The position numbers and the translations under genes were made by a program. The notes beneath the pieces were generated by a model. It saw nothing but the letters and a program-made list of their open reading frames with translations, made no database searches and was not told the origin of the DNA. From assembly GCA_037113605.1 (NCBI GenBank), contig CM073735.1, forward strand, positions 13,686,001 through 13,750,000: a stretch of 64,000 bases of DNA, given 5' to 3'. Numbering within the stretch: position 1 is the first letter of the stretch; each line of letters opens with the position of its first letter. Positions 44,818 through 57,200 of this stretch are shown piece after piece. The DNA is from Calophaca sinica. Lineage: Eukaryota > Streptophyta > Magnoliopsida > Fabales > Fabaceae.

Positions 44818-45172
44818 GGGGAGTATATTGCCTTACGGAGTCCATAGTCCAAGGTCAAAAGCGAAAACCGCAAGAATTTTAAAAGCGTGTAAACATTAGA
44901 CAATATGATTCCCCACTAAACACGCCATTTAGACAATGAATGAATAAAATATCAATTCTCCCCCAAAGTCAGTAATAGTAGACGTAATTTAATCACAGAA
45001 AAATCTAAAATCTAGAATAAATTTGAAAGTAAAACTAAGCCAGCTCAAAACCAAAGCCATCATGTAGACCAGAGCTCCTATCGTCTTTGTTGGACCCCAC
45101 ATCACCACTGTTCCTCAAATTTTATTTTATTTTTTGGTACAACTGTCCCTCAAATTTTAATCACCTTTCTAA
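44818..45172. other. Upstream region of the DUF3511 gene
   Basis: About 350 bp lie between the transposon and the TATA box. No other gene is present. The nearby 685-bp MULE-like MITE ends only 446 bp before the start codon, close enough to affect the promoter. Confidence 0.4.
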
Positions 45173-45180
45173 TATATAAG
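45173..45180 (+). promoter_or_regulatory. TATA box of the DUF3511 gene
   Basis: TATATAAG, 74 bp before the ATG, predicts a short 5' UTR of about 45-50 nt that is pyrimidine-rich (CTTTCAATCTCTTTTTTTTCC). Confidence 0.65.
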
Positions 45181-45253
45181 AAAAAACTTTAAGCATTGAA
45201 GAGAGACAAAAGACAAACCCTTTCAATCTCTTTTTTTTCCTACCTAATTTCAC

Positions 45254-45583
45254 ATGGAGGATCTTCAGAGATCAAGGTCTTATGCAAATGGGCAAATGAT
45301 GCAGATGGAGAGTTACTATGGAGCACCTAGGCCTTATGATCTCAGGAGCTACAAAATACAAACTCAAACAGGTCCTAAGGATTTGAAATTGAAGAAAGGG
45401 AAAAGCTTTTCTGCAGGGTCTTCTTTTTCTAAGTCTTGGAGCTTTGCTGATCCTGAGCTTAAAAGGAAGAAGAGGGTTGCTAGCTATAAAATGTTTTCTG
45501 TTGAAGGTAAGGTCAAAGGTTCCTTCAGAAAGAGCTTCAGGTGGCTTAAGAACAAGTACTCCCAGGTGGTTTATGGCTTGTAG
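45254..45583 (+). CDS. DUF3511 domain protein
   Basis: This 109-aa protein in one exon starts MEDLQRSRSYANGQMM. The C-terminal half holds the conserved plant DUF3511 block, residues about 62-108: SWSFADPELKRKKRVASYKM, then VEGKVKGSFRKSFRWLKNKY and SQVVYGL at the very end. The N-terminal half is polar with little structure (RPYDLRSYKIQTQTGPKD). There is no signal peptide or membrane segment; the protein is very basic. Length and single-exon structure are normal for this family, whose molecular function is unknown. A TATA box at 45173 and an in-frame start support this ATG. The frame is intact. Confidence 0.93.
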   Translation: MEDLQRSRSYANGQMMQMESYYGAPRPYDLRSYKIQTQTGPKDLKLKKGKSFSAGSSFSKSWSFADPELKRKKRVASYKMFSVEGKVKGSFRKSFRWLKNKYSQVVYGL

Positions 45584-45988
45584 AGATTTACCTGCTGTAA
45601 TTTAAACTTCTCTTGACAAAATTCAGTTGTGTTCATTAGAAGAATTGTAGATAAATATATATCATTAATATGTCATGATTGGTTTACCTGAATTCGTCTA
45701 AGCTTTTGTTTATATAAGTTACTTATTGGGTCCTGAAATATCTTATTTTAGGATAAACTTCTATTGTTTTGTTGTTCATGGTTTTAATTTTATGATGGAT
45801 GCCATTGGATGGGTTGGATTAAATCATGTCTCTAGTGTTTCTTTCTATTTCTGAGACTTATGCAATCTGTATTTTCGGAATAATCTCTTTAATAACTTTA
45901 TTATTGCTGTTATTATTATTGTTGTTTGGTTACAGGCAACCCTGAACATTTAAACAGAATCAGTGTTGCAAAAATTAGCTTCACCAGT
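45584..45988 (+). other. 3' flank of the DUF3511 gene
   Basis: AT-rich, presumably containing the 3' UTR. No second gene is visible before the SINE at 46003. Confidence 0.4.
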
Positions 45989-46002
45989 AATGTGTTTCTT
46001 TC

Positions 46003-46189
46003 ACCAACTAAGCGTTGGTCCGACAGGTACTACTGCGGTTAGGTCTTTTACCGAAGGTCTCGTGTTCGAGTCTTGAGTATGACAAAAAACGCCGTTAGGA
46101 AGGGTAGCTTTAATGCAGCCAAGGTCTCGGAAAGATTAGTTCTCAGTAAAACTGGGAGACACTTCCACCAATGTCATGGTATAAAAAAA
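46003..46189 (+). mobile_element. tRNA-derived SINE (+)
   Basis: The B box is GTGTTCGAGTCTTG and an A-box-like GGTCCGACAGG lies upstream. The tail is an A run. The perfect 14-bp duplication AATGTGTTTCTTTC (45989-46002 and 46190-46203) defines the insertion. Confidence 0.85.
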
Positions 46190-47229
46190 AATGTGTTTCT
46201 TTCCCTGGGCACTTCCCCTTTCTTCTACTTCAGACATACTAATATTAAAGGGAATTTTGATTACATTATTACATATCTGTTTCCGCTGAACGATTAATGT
46301 CATTTAATTAGTCAGTGATTTATTCCATTTGTTAAGTACAAGTAATTTTGTCTTTTGTTGATCACTATCATTGTCATTGCTATATATCAACGCTCTTGCA
46401 TGATTATTCCCACTGGAATCGCAAGCAATAAGACGCTGACCGTTGTTTCAAACGAAGTTTCCTGTCGCAAAATAATGCAGTAGCCAGCCAATGCCGCTAG
46501 CCTCTGAGTTCGTCAATCATAAGCAGTGTTTAAAAAACGAAAACGAACCTGTGAAATTTATAGGTTATGGTTCAATCGCTTTAAATTGCTCAAATTGGGA
46601 CGAAATCGCAGTCAAACCGCCAAAATAACCGGACCGTAAAATGGGTCGGTTCAAGATTCAATCGGTTGAATCGTCCAATTCGGTTCGGTTTTTAAAACAT
46701 TAATCATAAGAGCATAATTCGTATGATAGTATTATTTTAGTGTAAAGGAAAGAAATGGAAAAGGATTATATGAATTCTAAATTGGGAAAAATACAAAGAC
46801 CTACCCTGAGGTCTCTCTAAATGTATTAAACACCCCCTCTATTTTTTCACTTAGCACAAACCTCCCTTAATTATTTGAGAAATGATTCGTTGGACCCCTT
46901 TGCCTAAACCCCGTTTATTGTTTAACGTCTCCCTCTACATAAGAAACGCGAATAGCCCTCCCTCTCTTAACCCTATAATCACCATGTCTCCCTCTACATA
47001 AAGAACTCGCCTGCCCTCTCCCTCTCAGCCCTGTTCATCTGCGCTACATGTGTTCATTTCTTTCAAGCTCTCAGCCGATCCCAAAACGTGAATCTCGCAC
47101 AATCCGTACAAGGGTTCATCTGCACATGTTTTAATTAATTTTCAAACTATGTTTTTCATTTGGTTGTTAAGTTCGGTTGAGATTGATGATATTTAAGTTC
47201 TGTTGTTAAGTGAAGAGATAAATATAAGA

Positions 47230-47364
47230 ATTCTTGACAAAGATGTGAGCAAGATGAAAAAGCAAATCCAAACATTAGTAGGTGAAAATGCATGGAAGAA
47301 GGTGTTGCTGCTGGTTGTAGTTACTATTGTATTTCTGGATCATACTACAAAATTAGTGAAGTGA
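47230..47364 (+). pseudogene. C-terminal membrane-anchor remnant
   Basis: A 45-codon frame ends KDVSKMKKQIQTLVGENAWK, then KVLLLVVVTIVFLDHTTKLV and a stop. A coiled-coil-like stretch followed by one hydrophobic segment is the usual tail of the GRF-zinc-finger proteins often found in plant transposons. The zinc finger itself is not present here, so the assignment is tentative. Confidence 0.4.
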
Positions 47365-47887
47365 ACCAATTGTTGTATTAAAATTAGTTGTTCTTGTATC
47401 TAGTAGCAAGTTGTAATGACTAATGCGAGCAATTTGTAGACTGATGTGAGCAAGTTGTAATGACTTATTATGGTTAAGCCAAGTTGTTATGTTAATATTA
47501 TTTCATTGCCTCTTATCATTATGCAATTTATTACATGAATTGGTGTTTTCATGGTATATCATTGTGGCATCCGAATTACATGAATTGGTGCTGTCATGTA
47601 ATTGTTGTTGTCATGCAATTCATAAATTGCAATTCTTCTACTTTTAATATTACTTTGATTAAATAATAAGCCAGTTGGTGTTGTCATAAAAGTTACCTAT
47701 TTTGGTGATGAATAATCTCGGTGTTGTCATATTGAGTAATAAGGCAATTGGTATTGAGTAAGCCAATTGATTAGAATAAAAGGGTACCGTCATGCTATAT
47801 ACCAAATTAAGAAATGGATTAAGGGTGTTGTCACGTTCATTGAGAATTGTATATTACACTGAAATATGTCATGTTTATATGTTAGAT

Positions 47888-48015
47888 GATGGAATAAGGG
47901 TGCTGTCATGATCATATAAAAAGGAACTCAAATGAAATCTGTCATGCATATATCAAATAAGGGTGTTGTCATGATCATATAAAAAGGAACTCAAATGAAA
48001 TCTCTAATGAAATCT
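47888..48015. repeat. Tandem duplication, about 60 bp
   Basis: The unit AAGGGTG(C/T)TGTCATGATC..AAAAGGAACTCAAATG occurs twice in direct succession, with the second copy expanded by a repeated AATGAAATCT. Confidence 0.75.
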
Positions 48016-48727
48016 GTCATACATATATCAGAGTACGTTGTGATACAAAATGAAACTCATAAAACAAGACCAAATGAACTCAAATAAGCCGAAATATGTC
48101 ATCAAAATATCCCTAAAAGCATGTACATTATATCTCCAGAAGCATGTACATCAAGATAAACTATAGAAAACCCCCCAAAAAATGTACATCGATCAAGATT
48201 GCCCTCTTCTTCTTTGTCAGAGTCACTAACTATTGTATCAGGGACCATGCAACTTCATTAATATTCTCCATTTCTGAGCCCTTCACCTGAAACAAAATCG
48301 CACCAAAAAAAAAAAGTGAGGGGAGGCATCAACTTGCAACTAGAGATAATGACAAGGGAAAGTGAACCAAAAGAAACACACGTGTATAGAGAGCAAGAGA
48401 GGCTGACTCACTGCACAATGATCGCAAAACATGAGAATGAAAGAGGCTGACCCAGTGGCCAGTGCTTCACCTTCACGTTTTGGGCGCTGCGTCCATGGAG
48501 GGAACACAGGTTTTGTGCGCTTTTACTTTGGAGGGAACAAAAAAGAAATTTCTCAATTTCACATTTACAGAACGTGTGTAGCGTTTCAGTTTTCTTTTTC
48601 TTTTTTTAACAGCAGGTGAACGGATCTAACGGCTGGGGGAGGTTTGTGTTGAGTGAGAAAATAGGGGGGTGTCAGTTGCATTTAGGAAGACCTCAGGGGA
48701 GGTCATTGTATTTTTCCCTTCTAAATT

Positions 48728-49722
48728 TGTTAGTATGTAGGGACAAGAGTCACATGAACATATTGGTTTTGTCTGTGGTCATGTCACAAAGCTTGAAATT
48801 GGTTTTACCTAATGTTCTATTAACATATCTCTAACCAAATGTCCAAAACTAGAAACCAATAGATAGAGACAGTAAAATTGTAATCTGAATAGAACAATAA
48901 ACATATTTCGCCTATGTTTGGATCTGCGTTTGAATGCCCAATTTTGCCTCCCAATGCAAAGCCACCGTGGAAAAACAGAAGCTACAATATGTAGCTTGTG
49001 CGTGAACGTGAAAAAATAGACGTGGTTTTCAGTTAACATGAAAAAATAGACGTGGAACCAAACATCGCTTCATAAAGAGCATAATCTTTGTGAATCAATA
49101 TTTTTTTTACTATAATACATACAATTCATTATGAGATAAGAAATCTATGATGTTTGAACGAGGGAGTGACCGATGACTTGAACAAGAACGTGTAGAGAGT
49201 GAGTATGTAATCTTTCAATTGCAGAGTTTTTAGGATTTATTCATGTTCACTTTAATTTGGAACAACAAAGATAAAGGTATAATTATTTGGTCCATGATCA
49301 AATTAATAATATTTTTTGGTGTTTTCAACACAATATTTTTCACGACAATTATACTCACAGCCTTATAATCTTATTGCAAATAGAAAATTTTAATTTAGGC
49401 TAATTAAGTATTATGTTAACTAAATAATAGCCCTAACACAATTAAATATTATACATATGACCCTATTTTGATAACCATGGGTACAAGTTGCAAGATATAT
49501 TGACAAATAAACAAGCATCAATAGTGATTCTTTTTTTTTTTAATTTACAATAAGGCCTCGCAATTTTGTTCTTTTCCGAGGGTTGTCATGTTGGAATGGA
49601 AATAGAAATTAAATTCTAGACCTTTGAAGTTAATGAGTCCAATATTCCTCACACTCACCATCAAATTTGTTCGTAGAAGAATGCCAAGTTTGTCTGAGTT
49701 AACCTAATGAGTCGTTGTAAGT
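48728..49722. other. Intergenic DNA
   Basis: No gene is seen. 48905-49070 has loosely inverted ends (CTATGTTTGGATCTGCG and ACGTGGAACCAAACATCG) and is probably an old MITE. Confidence 0.4.
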
Positions 49723-49725
49723 TAA

Positions 49726-49992
49726 GGGTTCGTTTACCTTGAGAAAAGATTTTCTCTTTTTATTTGCCGTATTTATTTTTATCTGTAAAATTGTCTCTTG
49801 TTTTTACTTTTTTTTCTGTTTTCAATATTTGTACAAGAAACGGTGAAAAAATTGTTTGCACAAGTTGTTTGCACTATTTCCTATACAAATATTTTAAAAC
49901 ATAAAACGTAGTGAAGACAAGGAAAAATATTACAATTAAAAATGAAAACGCGAAATGAAAACAAAAAATGTTTTCTCAAAGAAAACAACCCC
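49726..49992. mobile_element. MITE with TAA target
   Basis: Inverted ends GGGTTCGTTTACCTTGAGAA and GTTTTCTCAAAGAAAACAACCCC are flanked by TAA on both sides. The body is rich in mirrored TTTTC words. Confidence 0.75.
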
Positions 49993-49995
49993 TAA

Positions 49996-52048
49996 GTTTC
50001 TCCAACTTGTTTGTTGGCATGGAGGAGTATTGTTGTGCTAGAGGTTGTCAGCGATGACGGCCACAAGTTTTCCAATAAAAACAGTGTGAATAAATGCTAA
50101 GATGTGAAATTATCATATGGTTTAAACATATACCATGACTTATTACTACATTTTGTCCTTGAATTAATTTTAAAATTTGTAATATTTACATACTCTTATA
50201 GCGTGTATCTATCTATATATATATATATACACCAACGAAGGCACCGGCGACAATGATCCCCACCATCGTCGCCAGTCTTAAACCCATTTACTGACCCTCC
50301 TCTACCACCCCACATGGAAACCATCCCCTATCTCCACCTCTTTCTTCCTCAGGCCCGTTGCGCCAAGTCTACCTCCGCCTTTAAAAAACCAAGGATTCTT
50401 CGTTGCCTTCGAGCCCTTGGAAAAATTTTGTGACGTTCAGGCCAAACAATGTAGAGAGTGCTTGTGGAGCATGCAAAACGGTTACCCCGCCCGCACTGGG
50501 CTAAACCAGGCAACGAGCTTTATCGGGCTAGGCCAAAAAGTCGGGTAAAATTCGGACTCATAATTTGTTGTCTAAGCCCGGCCCTATGCAGGCTTTTCAG
50601 GTCGACCCGTCCTATACAAAATTCTCACTTTTTTAAGATAAATAATATACTTATCAATTATATTGGGCTTACGTTTTATCGAGTATGAAAATAAAATACT
50701 GTTACACGACCAATTTATTCTTCCAAAGCCACATGCATTATTACGCAACAAATTTTTATAAATGAGGCGAGAACAGACAAAGACCAACCTCAGCAGAACA
50801 TCTGTTACAAGTTACAATAACTCATCAATTGGTATAAAGTTTTGTCAAAAAGAAGTAATAATTCGTATAAAGTAAACAAATACTATATTTCTAAGCTTTG
50901 GGAAAATCCGAATTAACAACAACATTAACTCACTAGCAAGCGCATAGTGTCCGTGCAGGCATTAATTGGAAAGTGGAGGTGGTGTCTATCAAGTAATAAT
51001 ACTGTCTTTTCTTAGTGATATGCGGGCCGCCCGAAGCCCGACCATGCTAGCTCGGTATGGGCCAAAATATCCCAACTGTAATTCAGGTTCATAATTTACT
51101 GCCAAAATCCTATATTTTATCAGACTTTTTTGGGCTCACCCGTTTTGCCACCACTATGTGCTTGCATGGGAGACATTGTTTGCATTGGAGTGAACGCAGG
51201 GAGAGCGAAAAATGCCCATATGGTGCGTTGGTCATTGTTTGGAGTAGTGTGCGGGTTAACTAGTGGCGAGAGAGCAAGGCACTCAGTGATTGTGGAAGGC
51301 ACAAGTATGAGAATAAGAAAAAGAAGAAAAGTGCTTTAATTGCGCGACGAAAAGTCACTGCAGATCCAAGTGGTGCACATGACTGCAATGGGGCAACTCC
51401 ATTGGTTGTTGCAGTGGATCACATGTAGCAGAGTCAATGGTTGGCTATAAGAGACTTCATCGCGAGGAGGAAGCTAGGAGGGGGACATGTTGAAGCCGGG
51501 TCGTTCGAGCTTGCGAAGTGGGATCATGGCCACAAAACAAGGGAGTTTGTGTTGTGAGGGGCTCACGCTCTATGTTAGTGGCCATGAGCCACATCCGTAT
51601 CGGAGAAGAGGTAGAGAGTAATGGTGTTCATAGATCGGGTTGTGTTGATTTTGACTGAACCCGATGTTCGAACAAATCAAATTTTCTCGGTTTGGGTTGC
51701 GTCAGAAACCCGTAGTTTTCCTGTCAAACCCGAACAAACCTAATTTGATGATGAGTGGGTTGCTTTGAGTTGGTTTCGCGGGTCATGAGACAAAAATAAT
51801 AGCTTTTAAAAATCCAAAAAAAGTGTCATTAAACATTTAAAATTCCACAAAATTTTCAGCAACACTTAAACTAAATTTCACAGTTTTTAAAATAACATTC
51901 TATTCCACAAAATTTTCACAAAATAGAAAGAAACCCTAATTTCTAAGTGAGCAAGCAATGTCTCATCTCTCATAAATCATGACTATGTGATAATATGGCA
52001 TATAAAAAAATAAATTTCATGTCATCGGGTTGGGCTCACGGGTTCATA
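49996..52048. other. Intergenic DNA with old repeats
   Basis: No intact gene is seen. A TA microsatellite lies at 50208-50230. 50460-50620 and 51020-51140 are degenerate GGGCTAGGCC/CCCGACC-type repeats. From 51640 a GGTTGGGTT-type repeat begins and resumes after 53568, so the PPR-carrying element inserted into it. Confidence 0.4.
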
Positions 52049-52057
52049 TATTTTAAA

Positions 52058-53558
52058 GGGTTAATAGCGCTTTTGGTCCTTGTAATATAAGCAAAATCCG
52101 AGTTTAGACCCTACAAATTTTTTTTTAGATTCTCTCCCTGAAATACCAGATTCTTACTGTTTTGGTCCCTGACGTTGTCTCTCCGTTAAAAAAAGTTGAT
52201 GTGGCAAACGACAGGCCAGCTGGACACACATACATGACATATTTTGATTGACTTGGCACCCAAATCAGTGTTGACTCACCTTTTGTTATTTAAAACAAAA
52301 ATCTAAATTGTTTTTTAATTTTATGTTTTAATAAAAATAAAAAATAAAAACATTCATTTCCAGAAACCCTCATTTCTAGAAACCCTATTTCAGGTCGCCA
52401 TTAGTTCTTCTTCTAGCCATATCTAGGTAAGCGCTTATTGCAGCAAACATGGCGTCTCGTCTCCGCCACACGTTTCGTCACTGCTCAACGATCCTCTCTC
52501 CAAACTCACCGCCGCCAACCACTGGGACGCCCTCCGCTAATTCCTCAACGACCTCATCCAAACCCGCCCCTACCTCCGCAACGAGCGCTTCCTCTCTCAT
52601 GCCATCATCCTCTACGGCCAAGCCAATGTGCTCCCTCACGCCCTCCGCACTTTCAACCACATGTTGGCCCCTAATCACCATCCCATCTCTCCCTCTTCAC
52701 TTTGACACCGCAAGGGTTTCTTCCATTTTTCTCTGGGCCGGTGTCTGTCAAACGTTTCAACGTCTGTCAAACGTTTCAACAAAATATCTGAGCCACCTTA
52801 GCTGAATTCATTGTCATTTTTTGTTGCAAACATTTCAGACCAAAAAATCTGAGCCCGAGAAGATCGATTCTTCCACCTTGCTCCCCTTCTGGTTTACTGC
52901 AAAAGATCCGAACCCGAGAGAGAGATTGTGAGGAGAAAGAGAGACTGGGCAAGGTTTTAGGATTCATGGGTTTCAGATCTGAGAGAAGAAAGCCTTCAAA
53001 AAAATTTCTGGTTGCTTGAAAAATTGGAAGTGATGATTTTTTTCTTCTCTGTTTTGTTTTTCTTGGTGGATGAAGGAGATGGGAATTGATTGTAGTGTCT
53101 GAACCTTGACTGTGGGGGTGAGTTTGATGGTGAGTTTGGGTGTGGCATGGCTTGGTGGAATTTATGAATTGAATCTGTGTGTTAATTTGGATGGGGATAA
53201 ATTTATGAGTTTCTGGGTTTTTAGGTTGAAAATGAGGATGAATATATGAGTTCCTGGGTTTTTAGGTTGAAGATGGAGATGAATTTATGAGTTCCTAGGT
53301 TTTATTTTGATTTTAATATATTTAAAACATAAAATGTTGAGTCAACTCTGATAAAAGCGTCAAATCAATCAAAAATGCCACGTCACAGCGTCCAGGTGGT
53401 TTGCCGTTTGCCATGTCACCTTTTTTTGACGGAGAGATGACGCCAGGGACCAAAACAGTAAGAATCTGATATTTCATGGAAAAAATCTTTAAAAAAAAAT
53501 TACAGGGACTAAAACCGGATTTTGCTCATATTAAAGGGACCAAAAGCGCTATTAACCC
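52058..53558. mobile_element. Pack-MULE carrying a PPR fragment
   Basis: Terminal repeats of about 160 bp begin GGGTTAATAGCGCTTTTGGT and stay alignable through TTACTGTTTTGGTCCCTG and TCTCTCCGT. The flanks TATTTTAAA (52049-52057) and TATTTGAAA (53559-53567) are a 9-bp target duplication with one mismatch. The element is 1.5 kb and contains a fragment of a pentatricopeptide gene plus a tandem repeat (53195-53310) of ATGAGTTCCTGGGTTTTTAG units. No transposase is present. Confidence 0.9.
52449..52690 (+). pseudogene. Captured PPR protein N-terminal fragment
   Basis: From 52487 one frame reads LSKLTAANHWDAL, a stop at 52538-52540, then FLNDLIQTRPYLRNERFLSH and AIILYGQANVLPHALRTFNH. This is the N-terminal part of a plant P-type PPR protein, including the first helix-turn-helix repeat. 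The preceding ATG at 52449 (MASRLRHTF..) is in a different frame, so an indel separates them. The capture ends near 52690. The 118-codon Ser/Pro-rich frame in this interval is a shifted reading of the same DNA. Confidence 0.75.
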
Positions 53559-53740
53559 TATTTGAAATCATAAATCCGTTATCCGAACCAAACCACTTCG
53601 GATTTGAACAGGTTGGTTTGAGTTCGACCCAAACTACGAAAAAAATTGAGCCAAACGTTTTGGGTTGAGTTGGATCGTCGAGTTGATTAGGTCGACCCAG
53701 ACCCGTGTACAACCTAGTAGAGAGATTGTGTGCTGAAATT

Positions 53741-53957
53741 AGAGTAAATCTCATTTTAGTTCCTGAACTTACATTATTTCTCCTACTTTGTTCCTAAAGT
53801 ATATGAAAATTAGTTCCTAAAGTTTTATAAGTAGTCCATTGTTTCACAAAACATTAAAGACTACTTATAAAACTTTAAGGACTACTTATTATTTTCATAT
53901 ACTTTAGGAACGAAATAGGAGAGATGACGTAAGTTTAGAGACTAAATTGAGATTTTA
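53741..53957. mobile_element. Hairpin MITE in the NIPA9-like promoter
   Basis: Arms (TAAATCTCATTTTAGTTCC.. and its inverse ..ACTAAATTGAGATTTTAAT) share TTTCTCCTA, TTCCTAAAGTATATGAAAA and AAAGTTTTATAAGTAGTCC. It ends about 290 bp before the ATG. Target duplication not resolved. Confidence 0.8.
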
Positions 53958-54248
53958 ATTAGGAAATTATAAAACTAGTAAAATGTAAAGATTAATTTGC
54001 ATTTTTCAAAGAATATTCAATTTCAATTTTTATTTTTTCATTTAAATTTTCAATATACCCTTTATGTTTTTTTTTTATAAATATTAAATTCATATTAAAT
54101 AAGTAACATTTTTCCGTAAAAAAAATAAAGTAAAATTTCATAACATATTTTTTACGTTACAAAATCATCTAAAATTTCGACTATCTATTAGCGAATCCTA
54201 AAGCAGAGCAAAACTGGGAGCAGGGGGAAGAAGAAAGGATCGGAGGGG

Positions 54249-57200
54249 ATGTGGGAATCAATCGTTTTGACGGTAGCTGCAACTGCCGGCAACAACATCG
54301 GCAAGATCCTGCAGAAGAAAGGGACAGTCATTCTTCCCCCTCTCTCTTTCAAGTTCAAGGCATGTTTCTCATTTTTAACTCCTCTTTCTCTTCAAATTCT
54401 CACTTTTTAAAATTACTGCATGATTTCATACCCAACCATGTGTATTTATTTGCTGTCAAATTCGCCTTTACTGGAAACTCACAATCTGCGTGGCTGAATT
54501 TTTTGGAATGGTGAAATTGGATTACATGCATGTGCATGAGTGTGGGATTTTGGGTAAAGAAAAATTAGGTTTGATTAACGATTAACATTGCTCTATTGAA
54601 CTTACCTTTTGGACAATCGTGTTTGCAGGTCATAAGGGCGTATGCCTTGAACAAAACTTGGCTGATAGGTTTTCTAATGGATATATTTGGGGCACTATTG
54701 ATGCTAAGGGCATTAGCTCTAGCTCCTGTAAGTGCTCAGACTCTGGCCTTGCCTATAAGAGAAAAAATAATTCAAAAGAAAACAAGAGTTTGAATTTAAT
54801 GTTACAGTATTTCTTTACCAGCAGCATTCAACATGCTCTTGTAGTTTTTTTTTTTTTTTTTGGCCTATATACGTTAATCATCTGGTTTTTTTTTTTTTTT
54901 TTTCTCAAATAGGTCTCTGTCATCCAACCTGTTTCTGGCTGTGGACTGGCAATTCTTTCAATCTTTTCTCATTTTTATCTCAAGGAAGTCATGAATGCTG
55001 TTGATTGGGTGGGCATTACCTTGGCTGGTTTTGGCACAATAGGTAATGTAAGTTTTACATTGCCAAAGAAAAGAGCATAAGTTTAACTGCTTTTACTTCC
55101 ATTAACACAAGAAGGAACATGATTATGGAAGCAATTATAAAAATAAAATAAAAAAATCTAGATTCTGTTTCCGTTGGTCTGTCCCTCTATATGTGTGCAA
55201 GTAACAGAAAATCTTGTGCGCTTTTGACAATCCAGTTTATTTATTATGGTGAGAGTAATAAAATTTCTAGGTTTTTATATGAGAACTGCTAGCAAGACTT
55301 TTTTTACACGTGTTTTCCAACTCACACTTTATTTTTAGGTAACTGAGTTTTCTAGTGAAATCCACGTGAAATTCACCTAATGGTGGAAAACGTGTTAGAA
55401 ACAGAATGTTACTAGCATGACTCTTTTTATGCAGTTCGTAATTCAAATAAATATATTAACTGTAAATGTGACTGAGCGACCATTTTATTTTTCCGTATGC
55501 TACAGTATACACTCGTGTGTCTACTCTAAGCAATGGATTGTGTGAATTTTTCTTCTTTTATATGATCTGGCTGCGAATAAAAATAAATTTGCAGTCAATT
55601 ACTGGGTGGATTCAATTCACCAAATGCATCATTCTATTGATACATCATACATGATTTTACATTCAAGTACCAAATTCTTTAAGTTTCATATGTTTTTCTA
55701 TATTTAGGAGTTGGTGCTGGAGGTGAGGAGCAAGAGGCTGCTGATCTATCTATTTTTCACATACCATGGCTGGCATTTGTTGTTCTCATCTTGTTTGTAG
55801 GTACCCTGTCTTATGCATCGGTTTATTTTTATAGTTGTTTGTTTGGAATGCTTGGGTCCATTAATCAGTGATCACTAACTTTCTTTGAAGCCAATAGGAA
55901 GGCATTATTCCGGTCTCTTGGAATGCATTAAATGCAGCATCATGTTTTCTTTTTCATTAACATGATAGCATAAGTACAAGACTATCGGTTTGGATTCATT
56001 ACTTTTGTAATAGTATTTTTATAGGCTTCAACTTTTCTTTAAAGACTATGGGGTCAATTGGCACGACAAAGTAATATTACTGTTCTTCCAGATGTAGTTA
56101 TTATTCTAAATGTTATAAAACTTGTACAGATCATTCTTAACGGATGGCTTCGTATATACAAACGTCAGCGGAGAGAACAAGAGATGGTAATTCGTGTTTT
56201 TAATCATGGTGGAATACCTTCATACTTGTGCATGCTTATTTTCATCATAGATATCCCCATATGATGATTTAATGAGATATATCACCTATTGAATCTCTTT
56301 CATTGCTTGACCTTGCTAAATGATACAGATGGAATATGATGTTGTTGAGGAAATAATATACGGCTTGGAATCTGGAATTTTGTTTGGGTACTGTTATCTT
56401 CCCTACTACATTGTGTATTGCTTTCTTGTATGAACACATTTCTCTTCTTTCATTTACCTCAACTCCTTAATATCGGGATGAAGATTATGATAGTTATTCT
56501 TCCTTTGATGATACTATTTTTACATGTCAAATTCTTTTTATTTTTAATAAAGAAGATTTCTGGAGAGAATATGCAGCTAGTAGAAAAACAAGCTATGCAG
56601 TAAAGAAATAAAAAGCAAAAAGATAGCCAAAGAGGCTAAAAAATGCAACAAAAACTGTTCTTTATCCCTGTATATCAGAACTGGAAGTTCCTTCAAAACA
56701 ATTACCAGCAGAGTACCACGGAGAGATAATAAAAACAATTTTGTTCCATAAATATGCAAGGGCAAACCAACGCCTAAATGTGATCATTCCTCTCCAACCA
56801 TAACAAAGGTGGTCTGTTTTATTGTTAGTTATTATCATCTAAAAAATTGAAAATATTACATCAATTGCTTGCAATATTTTAATTTGTGAAGTCTAAACTT
56901 TAATTAGATCAGCCAGTTTCTATTGAGGGCCACTACTTTCTGTTGGCAGTGAACAAAACTTGCAGATATTATTTACATGCACACTACACACATGAAGAAA
57001 GAGACAAAGCGAACAGAATTTGATGATAACTTTTTATTCTTAATTGTGTCTATACATTAATACAGGATGGCATCTGTAATATCAAAGATGGGATTTCTAT
57101 TCCTGGAACAAGGCTTCAACAAGCTGTTGGTTCCTGTGTGCATCATCATGAGTGCGTGCTCAAGTGGTACAGGTTTTTATTACCAGGTATTCTGAAGACG

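Larger units (their letters stand above)
46784..48718. mobile_element. Mutator-like element, 1.9 kb
   Basis: Terminal repeats of about 100 bp start GGGAAAAATACAA and share CTGAGGTCT..CTAAATG and CACAAACCTCCC. The 9-bp duplication TTCTAAATT is perfect (46775-46783 and 48719-48727). A short plus-strand coding remnant lies at 47230-47364; the rest is low complexity with GTTGTCATG words. No transposase is present. Confidence 0.9.
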
